A stretch of DNA of 64,000 bases from BOG-908 sp963795825 (lineage in GTDB: Bacteria; Pseudomonadota; Alphaproteobacteria; Acetobacterales; Acetobacteraceae), in contig CAWCIW010000004.1 in NCBI GenBank assembly GCA_963795825.1, forward strand, positions 186,001-250,000, in the 5' to 3' direction. Position 1 is the first letter of the stretch, and every line of letters begins with the position of its first letter. This document shows positions 1-7,959 of the stretch, piece after piece. Made by a program: the position numbers and the translations under genes. The notes under the pieces are model-generated. The model saw only the letters and a program-made list of their open reading frames with translations, was not told the DNA's origin and did no database searches.

Positions 1-1
1 C

Positions 2-1255
2 GAGTGGATCGTGCGCGGCAACCACCATGACGGCTGGGTGTTCGGCGCCAGCGACCCGCTGAGTGGCCAGTCCGCCCTGCTGGCCGAGGCGCAGGCGATC
101 GGCGGCATGGTGCGCGCCGGCTTCAAGCCGAAGCGCACGATCATCTATGCGAGCTGGGACGGAGAGGAGCCCGGCCTTATCGGCTCCACAGAATGGGCAG
201 AGACGCATGAAGACGAGCTGCGCCGCCATGCCGTGCTGTATATCAACTCCGACGAGAACGGCCGCGGCGTGCTCGACGTCGGCGGCAGCCCGGATTTCCG
301 CCATTTCGTCAGCGGCGTCGCCGCCGACGTGACAGATCCGGAGACGAAGGTGTCGGTCGCCGCGCGCCTGCGCGCCTATCTCCGCGTCCACGCGAGCGAG
401 CCGAGTGCCACACAGCGCGAGCGGGCCGAGGCGAAGGTGGCGGCCGATCCGGCGCGCGACATACCCTTGGCGGCGCTCGGCTCAGGGTCGGATTTTTCAA
501 GCTTCCTGCAGCATCTTGGCCTGCCCGCGCTGAACTTCGGCTATGGCGGCGAGGGCGAGATGGGCGGGGTGTATCATTCCGCCTACGACACCTGGGAGCA
601 TCACAGCCGCTTCGTCGATCCCGGCTTCGTCTATGACGCGTTGCTGGCAAGGACGGTGGGTCGCGCCGTGCTGCGCGCCGCCAACGCACCGCTCCCGCTG
701 CAGCGGGCCGGCGATTTCGCCGAGGCGGTGGCCGGCTATCTGGCCGAGCTGCGCAAGCTTGCCGACGCCGAGCGCCAGGCGGCAGAGGCGCAGGCGGGGC
801 TGTTGCGCGATCACGCCTACCAGCTCGCCGCCGACCCCACCAAACCGGACCACCCGCCGGCAGCCCTTGGGCCGGTACCCTTTCTTGAATTCGCCGCGCT
901 GGAGAATGCCACTGCCCGGCTGACGCGCAGTGCCCATGGTTACGACGCGATGCTGGCCCATGCCGGCGCCGCCCTCCCGCCGGACCGCCTGGCAAGGCTC
1001 GACGCCCTGATGCTGACCATAGACCAGACCCTGGCGCCGCAGACCGGCCTGCCGGGGCGGCCCTGGTATCGCAACCTGATCTTCGCGCCCGGGCGCTTCA
1101 CCGGCTACGACGCGAAAACGCTGCCGGCCGTGCGCGAGGCGATCGAGGAGCGGCGTTGGGCGGATGCCGATCGGTATGTCGGCGTCACGGCGGCCGCGCT
1201 CAATGCCTATAGCGACCGGCTGGATGCGGCGCGCGCGGTGCTGGCGGAAAAGTAG
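2..1255 (+). CDS. M28 family zinc peptidase, glutamate carboxypeptidase II-like (5' truncated by window)
   Basis: This is the C-terminal part of a two-zinc peptidase of the M28B / glutamate carboxypeptidase II type, which trims small peptides, usually in the periplasm or outside. The frame is open at the left edge, so the start is outside the window. Counting from the GTG at 11, the metal and catalytic residues appear in the family order: H5 in NHHDGW, D15 in SDPLSG, E52 (general base) and E53 in SWDGEEPG, D81 in YINSDENG and H189 in VYHSAYDT. The last ~120 residues match the helical dimerisation domain of transferrin-receptor-like proteins (GLPGRPWYRN). The signal peptide and protease-associated domain would lie upstream. 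Family assignment is firm; the substrate is unknown and the neighbours do not suggest one. Confidence 0.9.
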   Translation, partial: EWIVRGNHHDGWVFGASDPLSGQSALLAEAQAIGGMVRAGFKPKRTIIYASWDGEEPGLIGSTEWAETHEDELRRHAVLYINSDENGRGVLDVGGSPDFRHFVSGVAADVTDPETKVSVAARLRAYLRVHASEPSATQRERAEAKVAADPARDIPLAALGSGSDFSSFLQHLGLPALNFGYGGEGEMGGVYHSAYDTWEHHSRFVDPGFVYDALLARTVGRAVLRAANAPLPLQRAGDFAEAVAGYLAELRKLADAERQAAEAQAGLLRDHAYQLAADPTKPDHPPAALGPVPFLEFAALENATARLTRSAHGYDAMLAHAGAALPPDRLARLDALMLTIDQTLAPQTGLPGRPWYRNLIFAPGRFTGYDAKTLPAVREAIEERRWADADRYVGVTAAALNAYSDRLDAARAVLAEK

Positions 1256-1346
1256 CGGACCTGACGCCCGGGCCGGGAAGGGCGCGCTCGCTTGTGGAAA
1301 CCTTTCCGCAACCCTGCACGGTTATCCTCGACCTCATGAGTATCCG

Positions 1347-3059
1347 ATGCCAGAATACCTGATGATCCAGAAACCGCCGGTATTTGGGCTGGACCAACTG
1401 CTCGCCGCCGCGTTGGACGCAGCTCCCGTAGGCCTGATCGTCATCAACGCCGATCGCAGCATTCGGCTCGTCACGGCGCGCGCCGCCGCCTTGCTCGGCT
1501 GCGCATGCAATTCCGGTGCGCCGGGAACCCCGATATGGGCTATCCTCGCCGACTGCCGGTCCCTTACGGCCGAAAGCCTTCCGATATTGCGTGCCGCGCT
1601 TGCCGGCGACATAGACCCCGCCTCGAACATCTTCTTGACGGTCGCCAGCCCGTCGGGCCAGCGCACGTTGTCCGCCGACATACGGCCCGCCGGCACGCTC
1701 GGCTGGGTATTGACCCTTGAGGACGTGACGACCACGCGGCAAGCCCAGGACTGGCTGCTGGAACACGCGTCGTCGGACCCGGTCACCGGCCTGTGGAACC
1801 GCCAGCATTTCCTGCTGATGCTGCACGACCAGCTCACATCGGGGGCCGAGGCGTCCACCGGCGCGGTGTTCCTGCTTGGGCTGCAACGGCTGAAGCACGT
1901 CAACGACACGTTCGGGCTCGCCGCGGGCGATGCGCTGCTGCGGCTGGTCGCGGACCGGCTGTTCGCGCTCACCCACCGGGAAGACATGCTCGCCCGGCTT
2001 TCGGGTGACGAGTTCGCGCTTTCGATCAACCGCCTGAGCGACCGGGCGGAGCTGGCGAATTTCGCGGCCCAGCTCGCCGCCGGGCTTGGCGGGCCCTACG
2101 TGATCGATGGGCAGACCGTTTCGATCAACGCCCATATCGGCATCGCCTGCGCGCCTGCCGATGGCAACACCGCGGACGCGCTGATTGCCAATGCCGGGCT
2201 GGCACTGCTCGAGACCACCACGCGCGGCGCGGCCGCCTTGCGCTTTTTCGACCCTGTCCTGACGCAGCGCGCCCGCGAGCGTCGCGCGCTCGAAGCAGAC
2301 CTCCGCCTCGCGTTGGAACGAAACGAATTCGAGCTCTTCTACCAGCCGCAGGTCGACGTCTCGCGTGACTGCGTGACCGGGCTGGAGGCTTTGATACGCT
2401 GGCGCAGCCCGCAGCGTGGCCTGGTGCCGCCTGGTGAATTCGTGGCACTCGCCGAACAGATTGGCCTGATCGATGACATCGGCACCTGGGTGCTGCGCGA
2501 GGCCTGCAGGGAGGCGGCCAAATGGCCGGCTGACATTACAGTCGCGGTGAACGCCTCGCCGCTGCAGTTCGAGACAGGGCATTTCGCGCGTTGCGTGACC
2601 GATGCGCTGGCCGAAACCGGGCTCGCCGCCGCGCGACTTGAGGTCGAGATCACCGAGAACCTGCTGCTGCGCGATACCGGCACAGTGATGGGCACGCTGG
2701 CGGCGCTGCATGCGCTTGGCGTGCGGCTGGTGCTGGATGATTTCGGCACCGGCTATGCCTCGCTGAGCCAGCTCAGCCGGTTCCGCTTCGACAAGATAAA
2801 GATCGACCGTTCCTTCATCAGCCCGAGCGACACGTCGCTGGAAAACAGTGCCATTGTGCGGTCGATCGCCGCACTCGGCGTCAGCCTGGGCATTCCCACG
2901 ACGGCCGAGGGCGTGGAGACCGCACAGCAGCTCCAGCAGATCACCGCTGATGGCTGCACCAGCGTTCAGGGATATTATTTCAGCCGGCCCGTTCCCTCGG
3001 CCGACGTGAACCAGTTGCTGCTCCGGCTGCACAACCCGCTGAAATCCGAGGCAGCCTGA
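1347..3059 (+). CDS. PAS-GGDEF-EAL cyclic-di-GMP protein
   Basis: A 570-residue cytoplasmic signalling protein with a PAS-like N-terminus (residues ~15-130), a GGDEF domain (~143-300) and a C-terminal EAL phosphodiesterase domain (~320-565). The GGDEF signature reads SGDEF, with serine for the first glycine, and there is no clean RxxD inhibitory site in front, so cyclase activity is doubtful. The EAL domain looks complete: EALIRW, VNASPLQ, EITENLLL, LDDFGTGY, KIDRSF, AEGVET and QGYYFS hold the usual metal and catalytic residues. I therefore infer a c-di-GMP-degrading enzyme. The ATG at 1347 leaves a 91-base gap from the peptidase; an upstream in-frame start would overlap that gene. ATG 1362 is an alternative. 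No transmembrane segment is visible. Confidence 0.9.
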   Translation: MPEYLMIQKPPVFGLDQLLAAALDAAPVGLIVINADRSIRLVTARAAALLGCACNSGAPGTPIWAILADCRSLTAESLPILRAALAGDIDPASNIFLTVASPSGQRTLSADIRPAGTLGWVLTLEDVTTTRQAQDWLLEHASSDPVTGLWNRQHFLLMLHDQLTSGAEASTGAVFLLGLQRLKHVNDTFGLAAGDALLRLVADRLFALTHREDMLARLSGDEFALSINRLSDRAELANFAAQLAAGLGGPYVIDGQTVSINAHIGIACAPADGNTADALIANAGLALLETTTRGAAALRFFDPVLTQRARERRALEADLRLALERNEFELFYQPQVDVSRDCVTGLEALIRWRSPQRGLVPPGEFVALAEQIGLIDDIGTWVLREACREAAKWPADITVAVNASPLQFETGHFARCVTDALAETGLAAARLEVEITENLLLRDTGTVMGTLAALHALGVRLVLDDFGTGYASLSQLSRFRFDKIKIDRSFISPSDTSLENSAIVRSIAALGVSLGIPTTAEGVETAQQLQQITADGCTSVQGYYFSRPVPSADVNQLLLRLHNPLKSEAA

Positions 3060-3176
3060 GCCGACCCGGCGACCGGCTCGCCTGGCCGTTGCGCGGCGCG
3101 TGGGCCAGTCTCAGCGCGGCCACGAGGCCGATCTGCTGTCCGGCGTGGCATTACCGCCAGCCAACGCGGAATAGCC

Positions 3177-3218
3177 CAAAGTTTTTGCTGCTTTTTCGGC
3201 AAAATTCAGGCCTTGCTT
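3177..3218 (+). repeat. Degenerate copy of the dispersed hairpin repeat (right half)
   Basis: The stretch reads like a decayed right half of the dispersed element described at 6085-6267: a CAAAG-T5-GC block, a CTTTTTCGGCAAAA block and a GGCCTTGCTT end occur in the same order and spacing. It runs into the start of the metal exporter gene. The hairpin pairing is weaker than in the intact copies, so this may be an old copy. Confidence 0.5.
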
Positions 3219-3224
3219 CGCCGC

Positions 3225-4232
3225 ATGCCCGACCAGCACCATAATTTCCTGGCCCCGACCCACGACAGCGCCGAACGCCGCACCTGGGCCGTCATCTGGC
3301 TCTGCCTGACGATGATGGCTGCCGAGATCGCCGGCGGCTGGCTGTTCGGCTCGCTGGCACTCATCGCCGACGGTCTGCACATGTCCACCCATGCCGGCGC
3401 GCTGCTGCTTGCGGCGCTGGCCTATCGCTATGCGCGGCGCCATGCCGGCGATGCGCGCTTCAGCTTCGGCACCGGCAAGTTTGGCGATCTCGCCGGTTTC
3501 ACCAGCGCCATCGTGCTCGGCATGGTGGCGCTGCTCATCGGCTACGAGGCGGTGCAGCGTATCTTCGCCCCGGTGCCGATACGCTTCTCCGAAGCTATCC
3601 CGATCGCCTGCCTGGGGCTGGCGGTGAACGTGTTGAGCGTATGGCTGCTCGGCGGCGGCCACGAGCACGGACATGATCACGGGCACGGGCACGGTCACAG
3701 CCACGACGCCGGTCGTGCGCATGACCACGCGGGCCACGCGCACGACAATCATGCCGGCCACGACCAGCACGGCCACACCGGGCGCGACAACAACATGCGC
3801 GCTGCCCTGGTCCACGTGGCGGCCGATGCCGCGATCTCCGTTCTGGTCATCGTCGGCCTGTTCATGGCGCGCTGGCTCGGCTGGCAGTGGCTCGATCCGG
3901 CCGTGGGCATTCTGGGCGCCGTGGTGATCGCAAGCTGGGCCTGGGGCCTGGTCCGCGATACCGGCGCCATCCTGCTCGACATGAATCCGGATCGCAGCCT
4001 CGCCGCCGGATTGCGCAAAACAATCGAATCGGGTGGCGACCGCCTGCTGGACTTCCATCTCTGGCGCCTGGGGCCAGGCCATCTCGGCGCGATCGTCAGC
4101 GTGCAGACGTCCGAAGCGCGCGATTGCGCCTATTACCGCGCCAGGCTGGCCGGCTACACCGCGCTTTCGCATCTGACGGTCGAGGTCCGCCGATCCGTCG
4201 CTGACTGCAACACGAACGACATAAATCCTTAA
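3225..4232 (+). CDS. dmeF: Cation diffusion facilitator, DmeF-type Co/Ni exporter
   Basis: A 335-residue inner-membrane CDF transporter that would export divalent metal in exchange for protons. Transmembrane segments are evident at residues ~25-45, 50-70, 95-115, 125-145, ~200-225 and ~230-250. The HxxxD-like metal-site helices are visible as IADGLHMSTHAG and LVHVAADAAIS. Between the fourth and fifth segments lies a very His-rich cytoplasmic loop (~residues 145-190, GHDHGHGHGHSH and more), and ADGLHMSTHA is characteristic of the DmeF branch, which handles cobalt and nickel. The ATG at 3225 is preferred over an in-frame TTG at 3213. No DmeR/RcnR-like regulator gene is next to it. The exact metal is inferred from the family. 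Confidence 0.85.
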   Translation: MPDQHHNFLAPTHDSAERRTWAVIWLCLTMMAAEIAGGWLFGSLALIADGLHMSTHAGALLLAALAYRYARRHAGDARFSFGTGKFGDLAGFTSAIVLGMVALLIGYEAVQRIFAPVPIRFSEAIPIACLGLAVNVLSVWLLGGGHEHGHDHGHGHGHSHDAGRAHDHAGHAHDNHAGHDQHGHTGRDNNMRAALVHVAADAAISVLVIVGLFMARWLGWQWLDPAVGILGAVVIASWAWGLVRDTGAILLDMNPDRSLAAGLRKTIESGGDRLLDFHLWRLGPGHLGAIVSVQTSEARDCAYYRARLAGYTALSHLTVEVRRSVADCNTNDINP

Positions 4233-4262
4233 CGCTACCTTCGCTGGCCTGCGGCCCCGCTT

Positions 4263-4284
4263 CTGTCAGTTTGCCGTCAGATTT
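4263..4284 (+). promoter_or_regulatory. Pho box (PhoB binding site) upstream of phoD
   Basis: Two 7-base direct repeats, CTGTCAG at 4263-4269 and CCGTCAG at 4274-4280, are separated by four bases, giving the 11-base period of a PhoB site (consensus CTGTCAT twice). The second is followed by an A/T-rich ATTT. The site ends about 20 bases before the start of the PhoD phosphatase gene. The window also encodes PhoB, so control by phosphate starvation is likely. Confidence 0.7.
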
Positions 4285-4302
4285 TGACGCAGGGAGCGAT
4301 AC

Positions 4303-6081
4303 ATGGAGCGGCGCGGATTACTGGGCGGCCTGGCGGCCGGTGCGATCGGCTGGGCCGTCGGCATTCCTTCGAAATCGGCGGGCCTGGCAAACCAGGCTTA
4401 CGCGGACCCGGTGCAATTCGATGCCGCGGCCCGGGACTCCGTCGACCGCGCGCTCTTTCAGGTCAATGCCGCGCGCACGAAGCTGCAGGCCGCCACCACC
4501 TACCCGCAAAGTGTGGCATCCGGCGATCCGAACCCTAACGGCGTGGTGATCTGGACGCGCGTATCGCCCGCCGCCCTGCGCCAGGCCACAACCACCACGA
4601 TCGCCTGGCAGGTTGCCACGACGCCGGATTTCGATGGCCACAGCGTGATACTCGAGGGCACCGCGCATGTGCTCGCGGCGCACGACCATACCGTGTCGCT
4701 GCCGCTGCAGAATGCGGCGATGTCGCCGTTCACCCATTATTACTACCGCTTCGTGTTCAATGGCGTGGCCAGCAACCCTGGCCGGTTCCGCACTTTGCCG
4801 ATGCCGGATGACGCCATCAACGAGCTCAAGATCGGCTACGTCGTCTGCCAGGATTACAGCAACGGCTTCTACAACGCCTACGGCTACCTGGCGCAGGAAG
4901 AAGTCGACGTGGTCGTGTTCCTCGGCGATTATATCTACGAATATCTGAACGACGGCGTGGGCGGCCCTGATAACGGCCCGGTCCGCGTGGTGCCGCCTTA
5001 CCCGCTCGGCGGGCAGTATCCGCAGGGCCTTGAGGATTACCGCCATCTGTGGCGCACCTATCGCGCGGACCCGCAGATCCAGGCGGCGCACGAACAGTTC
5101 GCCTTCATCATGCTGTGGGACGACCACGAATACTTCAACGACTGCCACCAGGACTACCACGAGGACACCAATCCGGCCGGCAAATCCGCGCTGACCCCGC
5201 AGCCGCGTCTGCGCAAGGCCGCAACCCAGGCCTGGACCGAATACAGCCTGGCCGTGACGCCTTATAATCCGGCGCTGACCTTCGAGCAGGAAATCATCGT
5301 CTATCGCAACTTCAATTTCGGCACGCTGATGCAGCTCGTCGTCACCGACGAGCGCCTGTATCGTGACGGCCCGCCTTGCGGCGACGTCGACATAGGCGAG
5401 CGCTACGAGACGCTCGGCTGTCCCGCGCAGTTCGACGTGTCGCGCACGATGCTCGGCGCCACCCAGAAAGCCTGGTTCCTCGACCAGGTCACCAGCTCGA
5501 CGCGCACCTGGAAAGTATGGGCCAACGAGGTGATGCTCGCGCAATACAAGTTCGGCCCGCCGCTCTCCCCGGTGCCGATCTTCTTCGATCTGGACCAGTG
5601 GGACGGCTATCCGGACGAGCGCGCCGAAATACTCGCGACGATACAGGCCGCACAGGTGAAGAACTTCGTGGCGCTCTCGGGCGACGCGCATCTGTTCATG
5701 GCCTCGTATCTCAAGACCGACTACAACGACCTGCATGCGCAGCCGGTGGGCGTGGAGCTGATGGTCGGCGCGATCAGCTCTGGCAATTACCTCGATGCCG
5801 GGATCGACAAGCCGGCGCCCGCCTCGACCCCGATCGCCGCCCGCAAGCTGGCCGAACTCGGCCTGCCGCAGGACTCGCTGGAGCCCTACATCCTGGCGGC
5901 GAACCCGCACATGGTGTTCTGGAACGGCAGCACCTGGGGCTACGGCATACTCACCCTCACGCCGGAGCGCATGGTCAGCGTGTTCAAGTCGCCGAGCACG
6001 GTGAAGTCGCTTACGTCCACGTTGAGCACGCTGGCAACTTTCACTGTGCCGTCCGGGAAGGTTAAGCTGATACCTAGCTGA
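4303..6081 (+). CDS. phoD: PhoD-family alkaline phosphatase/phosphodiesterase
   Basis: A 592-residue secreted metallophosphoesterase of the PhoD family, which releases phosphate from esters. The N-terminus MERRGLLGGLAAGAIGWA carries a twin arginine followed by a hydrophobic stretch, fitting Tat export of a folded metalloenzyme. A Fn3-like PhoD N-domain begins at YPQSVASGDPNPNG (~residue 66). The catalytic domain has VVVFLGDYIYEY (~203), WDDHEYFND (~270) and LSGDAHLFMAS (~458), which hold the metal ligands of this family. The AGGGAG ribosome-binding site lies 7-8 bases before ATG 4303. A Pho box directly upstream supports PhoB control. The gene ends three bases before a copy of the dispersed hairpin element. 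Confidence 0.92.
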   Translation: MERRGLLGGLAAGAIGWAVGIPSKSAGLANQAYADPVQFDAAARDSVDRALFQVNAARTKLQAATTYPQSVASGDPNPNGVVIWTRVSPAALRQATTTTIAWQVATTPDFDGHSVILEGTAHVLAAHDHTVSLPLQNAAMSPFTHYYYRFVFNGVASNPGRFRTLPMPDDAINELKIGYVVCQDYSNGFYNAYGYLAQEEVDVVVFLGDYIYEYLNDGVGGPDNGPVRVVPPYPLGGQYPQGLEDYRHLWRTYRADPQIQAAHEQFAFIMLWDDHEYFNDCHQDYHEDTNPAGKSALTPQPRLRKAATQAWTEYSLAVTPYNPALTFEQEIIVYRNFNFGTLMQLVVTDERLYRDGPPCGDVDIGERYETLGCPAQFDVSRTMLGATQKAWFLDQVTSSTRTWKVWANEVMLAQYKFGPPLSPVPIFFDLDQWDGYPDERAEILATIQAAQVKNFVALSGDAHLFMASYLKTDYNDLHAQPVGVELMVGAISSGNYLDAGIDKPAPASTPIAARKLAELGLPQDSLEPYILAANPHMVFWNGSTWGYGILTLTPERMVSVFKSPSTVKSLTSTLSTLATFTVPSGKVKLIPS

Positions 6082-6084
6082 GTT

Positions 6085-6267
6085 AAGGAAGGAAGGCCTT
6101 CTTTTTCGAGAAAAAGAAGCAAAAAGCTTTTGCTGCGACGTCTGCACCCAGGTTCATGCTGTTTCTGCGAGCGCATCTATTTGCAGAATGAGGGCGGGCC
6201 GCGGTGCAAGCGTTGTAGCAAAAGTTTTTTGGTCCTTTTTTTCAAAAAAGGACTGCTTGCCTTACCC
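6085..6267. repeat. Dispersed inverted-repeat element, complete copy 1
   Basis: Left half 6085-6134 and right half 6218-6267 are imperfect inverted copies of each other around a ~98-base spacer. Each half holds two small hairpins: an outer one (GGCCTTCTTTTT / AAAAAGAAGC on the left, GGTCC-T8 / A6-GGACT on the right) and an inner one (AAAAAGCTTTTGC; AAAAGTTTTTT). It lies between phoD (+) and the acyltransferase (-), whose stop codon TAA is the edge of the right half. A bidirectional terminator role is plausible. The spacer resembles that of the copy at 7410-7590. Confidence 0.85.
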
Positions 6268-7335
6268 GACTGTCGCCCCGCGCACCCGATCACGCACACG
6301 CCGCATCGGCTGCTCCACAAGCGCATGCAGCCAAAACGCCAGAACCAACGCGCCCACAACCGCCAGCCCATAAGGTCCGGCTCCGCGCGCCGGCGACAAG
6401 CTTGCCAGCAACGTCAACACGATCCCATGACTGATATAGAGCGGGTAAGACAGCTCGCCGAGCCGCTTGTCCCACACCCGTAGCCAACCGCCAGGCGCGG
6501 GCGCACGCGCCAGCAGAAGCAGGCCTGCAAACAGCAGCATCAATATCGGTAATTGCCAGGCCAGCACGGGATGGCCGCGCTCGCCGCACAGCACGAACGC
6601 TTCCGGCACCAGCGCCGCCACGAACAGGAGATGCAGACGCGCCGTCCGGCTACGGTCGCGCAACAGCAGGAATGCGCATACGCCGAACGCGAAGAACGGT
6701 ATGTTGAGCAGCTGCAAGCCGCCACCCGCGGCGCCGAACCGCCAGTGTCGCCACAGGAACACGCCGAACGACGCGTATCCGGCCGCAAAGGCCGCCGTGC
6801 CTATGCGTCGGCGCCAGGTCGAGGCGCCGCCGCGCGCCATCAGCCAGCAGGTGGCGAAGGCGACAAGATAGAACGCGAACTCCACCCGTAGCGTCCAGGC
6901 GAACGGGATGAACGAGAAATCCTGGCCGCTCAACCGATACGCCGGCAAACCGGGCACGATCTCGAGCACGGCCGCCAGCAGGACCTGCCAGCGCCAGGGC
7001 GCCAGCATCACCGGCGCGTCGAGCGGCACCAGGCGCCCGGCCGCGAACAGCCAGCTGTCGATGAGCACGGACAACGCCAGTGCCGCCAGATAGGGCGGCA
7101 CCACGCGCAGCACCCGGTTCAGCAGGAACGCGGCCGGGCGGCCGGCATAGAACGTGCCGGTGGCCTCGGCCACGATGAAGCCGGACATGGCGAAGAACAC
7201 CGCCACGGCCACGGCGCCCAATTCGAGCTGGTAAAAGGTTTCCCTCGCGCCGTTGGGCAGCAAGAGGAGGCCGTGCTGCAGCAGCACCATTATTGCCAGG
7301 AGAAAACGAAAGGCGCCGAAGGGTCGATAGGTCAT
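6262..7335 (-). CDS. Acyltransferase 3 family membrane protein (OafA/YrhL type)
   Basis: A 357-residue polytopic inner-membrane protein that would acylate (often O-acetylate) a surface polysaccharide or lipid-linked sugar. It begins MTYRPFGAFRFLLAIMVLLQH; the histidine of VLLQHG and the arginine-rich LLNRVLRVVPPYLAAL (~residue 68) are the conserved positions of this family. About ten hydrophobic segments follow, ending with the typical YPLYISHGIVLTLLA (~300). The length is usual. It stands alone on the minus strand between two copies of the dispersed repeat in the same orientation, so it looks like a separate module. Its stop codon lies in the edge of the repeat at 6262-6264. The acceptor is unknown. 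Confidence 0.88.
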   Translation of the reverse strand: MTYRPFGAFRFLLAIMVLLQHGLLLLPNGARETFYQLELGAVAVAVFFAMSGFIVAEATGTFYAGRPAAFLLNRVLRVVPPYLAALALSVLIDSWLFAAGRLVPLDAPVMLAPWRWQVLLAAVLEIVPGLPAYRLSGQDFSFIPFAWTLRVEFAFYLVAFATCWLMARGGASTWRRRIGTAAFAAGYASFGVFLWRHWRFGAAGGGLQLLNIPFFAFGVCAFLLLRDRSRTARLHLLFVAALVPEAFVLCGERGHPVLAWQLPILMLLFAGLLLLARAPAPGGWLRVWDKRLGELSYPLYISHGIVLTLLASLSPARGAGPYGLAVVGALVLAFWLHALVEQPMRRVRDRVRGATVG

Positions 7336-7344
7336 GTGAGTGAG

Positions 7345-7395
7345 ATAGAAGGCCTCTTTTGCCGAACTAAAACGAAAACCTTTGCGAGCTCGGCT
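7345..7395. repeat. Degenerate half-copy of the dispersed hairpin repeat
   Basis: AGAAGGCCTCTTTT followed by an A-rich AAAACGAAAACCTTT block matches a decayed left half of the dispersed element. It lies just upstream of the acyltransferase start and 15 bases before a complete copy. Together with that copy it fills the 252-base interval between the acyltransferase and the SCP2 gene; I see no gene in the interval. Confidence 0.45.
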
Positions 7396-7409
7396 GAGAC
7401 GGCAACATC

Positions 7410-7590
7410 AAGGAAGAAAGCAGTCCTGTTTCAAGAAAGACCAAAAAGCTTTTATCCCGACGCCTGCACAAAAGCCCAGGCTGCCTCTGCAGGCGCATTG
7501 GCTTGCAGAACGGGAGCGGGCTGCGATACAGGCGTCATAGTAAAAGCTTTTTGGTCCTTTTTCTCGAAAAAGGACTGCTTCCTTGCCTTA
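7410..7590. repeat. Dispersed inverted-repeat element, complete copy 2
   Basis: Left half 7410-7454 (AAGCAGTCCTG / AGACC type, slightly decayed) and right half 7540-7590 (GGTCCTTTTTCTCGAAAAAGGACT) enclose a ~98-base spacer. The spacer aligns over its whole length with that of copy 1, sharing GACG-CTGCAC, GCTG, TCTGC, GCGCAT, TTGCAGAA and the TAG-AAAAG end. The TAA stop of the SCP2 gene is the right edge of the element. Confidence 0.85.
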
Positions 7591-7884
7591 CTTCAGAACC
7601 GTCGCCAGCTTCATCGCGATCGCAGTGTTGCCCTTCACCTTCAGCTTGCCGGTCATGAACGCCATCGTTGCGTCCAACTGACCGTTCATGATCTTCGTCA
7701 GATCGTCCGGGCTGATCGTCAGCGTGCAATCGGCGTCGCTGTCGTCATGGTTCATCACCGCCGGCTTCTGCGTGCCGTCGATGAACAGCCGGTCCTCGCC
7801 GAAGTCGAACTTCAGCTTGGCGTCCAACTCGCTGAACTGCTCCAGCCGGCCGCCGAACGCGGTCTCGATATCGGCTACGCTCAT
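7588..7884 (-). CDS. SCP2 sterol-binding domain protein
   Basis: A 98-residue single-domain protein of the SCP2 / sterol carrier fold, which binds acyl chains or other lipids in a hydrophobic tunnel. The family core is visible in AKLKFDFGEDRLFIDG, DDSDADCTLTISPDDL, MNGQLDATMAFMTGKLKVKGN and the C-terminal AMKLATVLK. The GGAAG ribosome-binding site precedes the ATG at 7884. The frame stays open far upstream on the minus strand, but that part is only the complement of nagA. The stop codon is provided by the neighbouring dispersed repeat. No catalytic function can be assigned. Confidence 0.88.
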   Translation of the reverse strand: MSVADIETAFGGRLEQFSELDAKLKFDFGEDRLFIDGTQKPAVMNHDDSDADCTLTISPDDLTKIMNGQLDATMAFMTGKLKVKGNTAIAMKLATVLK

Positions 7885-7959
7885 GATTTCTTCCTCTGGT
7901 GAACTCGGCCGGACGGTAACGGCGTGGCATAACGGTGTAAACCGACCACGGACACGCAA

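Noticed and set aside
1200..3032. Long open frame on the minus strand opposite the GGDEF/EAL gene
   Set aside because: Antisense shadow of a high-GC gene; no domain, and the plus strand has a clear family match.
4318..6147. 609-codon minus-strand frame opposite phoD
   Set aside because: Composition (His/Arg/Val-rich) and lack of any motif mark it as the complement of phoD.
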